A stretch of 64,000 nt of DNA from contig RPFO01000467.1 of the NCBI GenBank assembly GCA_009746045.1, forward strand, positions 1 to 64,000. Direction: 5' to 3'. The notes beneath the pieces are model-generated. The model worked only from the letters and a program-made list of their open reading frames with translations, searched no databases and was not told the DNA's origin. The stretch comes from Mesostigma viride. Its lineage: Eukaryota; Streptophyta; Mesostigmatophyceae; Mesostigmatales; Mesostigmataceae. Positions 62,692-64,000 of the stretch are shown here, piece after piece; position 1 is the first letter of the stretch, and every line of letters starts with the position of its first letter. The position numbers and the translations under genes are program-made.

Positions 62692-63975
62692 CTACTTTTT
62701 CCTCGGCCTCAGCCGACGTCCGCCAGTCTCGCCGCCCTGGGGAGAGGGGTCCCCCGCCTGCCGCTCGTAAACGGCTCCTGTAAGTACGTCGTGCCCCATC
62801 AAGTCACCAGCCCATTTTCGCTTTTTCCACGAAGCGCCCTTCAAGAAACGGGTGATGTACGCCTGCCTCGTTGCATCAATGCCGTGGTAGATGCGGTTGT
62901 ACTTCGCAGAATAATACTCGTGCTTCATGTATTCGCCTGGATTTTTTGGGTCCTCGAACACGTACTTCTGATCAGCTCGAGCCTGCAACGCGTTAATCAG
63001 CTTCTTGTACCCGTCTGGAATTTGGTAGTCGTACGTGCCGTACGTCTCTGCCGTCTTAAAACGTTGAATTATCATGCGGCGCTCGCTCGGAATGTATCCG
63101 TTCTCGTGTGGCTCGAGCTCGCTGATAGAACTGACGATGCGCATTTTGTCGTGGTCGTACCTGGTCGGTGGCAGTTTCTCGCCGGACAGGTAAATAAGAC
63201 CCATCAAAGCGGCGTCAGACGTAGGGTCCTTTTTGTACTCGGCGGCGGCGATCCGCTGGAGCTGCTCGTACGTGTACCTCAGTGGCTTGCTCTCGGCCCT
63301 GTCGAATTTCCTGTCGAGATCGCCGACCTTCAGCTCATTGACTCGAGCAGCGTACGCGTCCGTCACGTCGCGTGGGAGCCTCTTCTCAGGTGGCATCATT
63401 CGATTCACCCCGTTTATCACTCCGAGCAAGTTCTTCTCGTTCTCCCTCCACGCATCCTCTTTCGAGTGTGCGAGCTTGCGTTTGGGTTCCGAGGTTTCGT
63501 GGACGACGCGCAGGACACGGGCGGTGTCTGCGAGGCAGTCGACTGATTCGTCCTGCGAGCACCCCATTTTGTCAAGGAGAACTCGCAGCCTGCCGATATA
63601 CCCCTTCGCGGTTTTGCGCGTCGCCCCGCGCTCTCTCGAGGGCCTGCCAGGCTCGTGATGCTCTGGCCGGGAATCCGCTGCGGCGACGGCCTCGTTGAAC
63701 GTCCAATATCGTCCATCAGTAGGTCGCGCAGGCGGTTCCTCGTGGTGCGGTGGCTCCGGCGAGGGTGGAGAGGTCGCCTGCAAGCCGATTTTTTCCGCGC
63801 ACTCGGGGTTATTTGCGATCCATCGGTCACTGGGATTCCAGACGCCCTTCTTGACCTTGCTTTTCGCCGAGATGCAGTTCGTCTGGTCGCGGGCGATTGC
63901 TCGCCTCTTCGCCTGGGCCCGTCGCCATTGCTCGCGACGCTCCTCTACGGTCACCGTCATCTGATGACTGAACAT
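62692..63975 (-). CDS. Tyrosine recombinase (integrase)
   Basis: 427 codons from ATG 63975 (a second ATG five codons on could also serve). N-terminal ~220 residues are basic and Arg/Lys-rich, with a helical SAM-like core-binding region (GYIGRLRVLLDKMG, NLLGVINGVNRMM). Catalytic domain: Arg272 in LPPTRYDHD, Lys307 in FKTAETYG, Arg370 in GIDATRQAYITRFL, His395 in LMGHD and the nucleophile Tyr403 in VYERQ, with normal spacing (H to Y eight residues). The usual His of the HxxR box is Asp367, a known type of variation. LPP-R-D wording resembles recombinases of virophages, polinton-like viruses and related elements. It would integrate or excise the element by strand exchange. The protein is intact; upstream sequence runs out of the window. 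Confidence 0.9.
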   Translation of the reverse strand: MFSHQMTVTVEERREQWRRAQAKRRAIARDQTNCISAKSKVKKGVWNPSDRWIANNPECAEKIGLQATSPPSPEPPHHEEPPARPTDGRYWTFNEAVAAADSRPEHHEPGRPSRERGATRKTAKGYIGRLRVLLDKMGCSQDESVDCLADTARVLRVVHETSEPKRKLAHSKEDAWRENEKNLLGVINGVNRMMPPEKRLPRDVTDAYAARVNELKVGDLDRKFDRAESKPLRYTYEQLQRIAAAEYKKDPTSDAALMGLIYLSGEKLPPTRYDHDKMRIVSSISELEPHENGYIPSERRMIIQRFKTAETYGTYDYQIPDGYKKLINALQARADQKYVFEDPKNPGEYMKHEYYSAKYNRIYHGIDATRQAYITRFLKGASWKKRKWAGDLMGHDVLTGAVYERQAGDPSPQGGETGGRRLRPRKK

Positions 63976-64000
63976 GAGACAATTTTTTGGCTCGAGGCTT

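Overview
The window reads as nuclear DNA of a green-lineage eukaryote, most likely a green alga. It has spliceosomal introns with GT-AG and some GC-AG ends, an interstitial array of the plant/green-algal telomere repeat CCCTAAA, GC-rich exons, an organelle-type GatB with a presequence-like N-terminus, non-LTR and LTR retroelements, and very heavy simple-sequence load. Species cannot be fixed from the sequence. All exon models below were made by eye from splice signals, phase and family resemblance.

Layout. 0-10 kb: C-rich hexamer arrays, a 297-bp perfect inverted repeat, and two related frameshifted coding regions (4.9-6.5 and 8.0-9.0 kb) on either side of a ~172-bp tandem array. 10-17 kb: fragments of two non-LTR retrotransposon (LINE) families and a PHD-finger coding region. 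16.4-21.7 kb: a decayed Ty3/gypsy-like LTR element (LTR, primer site, gag with CCHC knuckle, aspartic protease, no reverse transcriptase), itself split by a 1.7-kb insertion. 22-28.5 kb: decayed coding islands, two nested palindromic elements and LINE tails.

28.8-56.2 kb holds two divergently transcribed host genes. The minus-strand gene encodes glutamyl-tRNA(Gln) amidotransferase subunit B (GatB). At least 15 small exons spread over 21 kb, with introns swollen by minisatellites: a 35-bp array of 2.5 kb and an 8-bp array of 3.3 kb. The last ~25 codons were not found. The plus-strand gene (8 exons, 503 codons) encodes a RING-H2 protein, probably an E3 ubiquitin ligase. Several introns in both genes carry degenerate copies of the neighbouring exon edge, splice site included.

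56.7-58.3 kb: duplicated SINE-like sequence and a composite of two LINE 3' ends joined head to head. 58.4-64 kb (running off the right edge): interstitial telomeric repeats, a 162-bp satellite, an imperfect palindrome, then two minus-strand intron-poor genes: an archaeo-eukaryotic-primase/superfamily-3-helicase fusion (900 aa) and a tyrosine recombinase (427 aa). This pair looks like part of an integrated DNA virus or virus-derived mobile element of the polinton-like virus/virophage/giant-virus sphere. Element-specific CCCACG palindromes lie in its non-coding parts. It is the most interesting part of the window.
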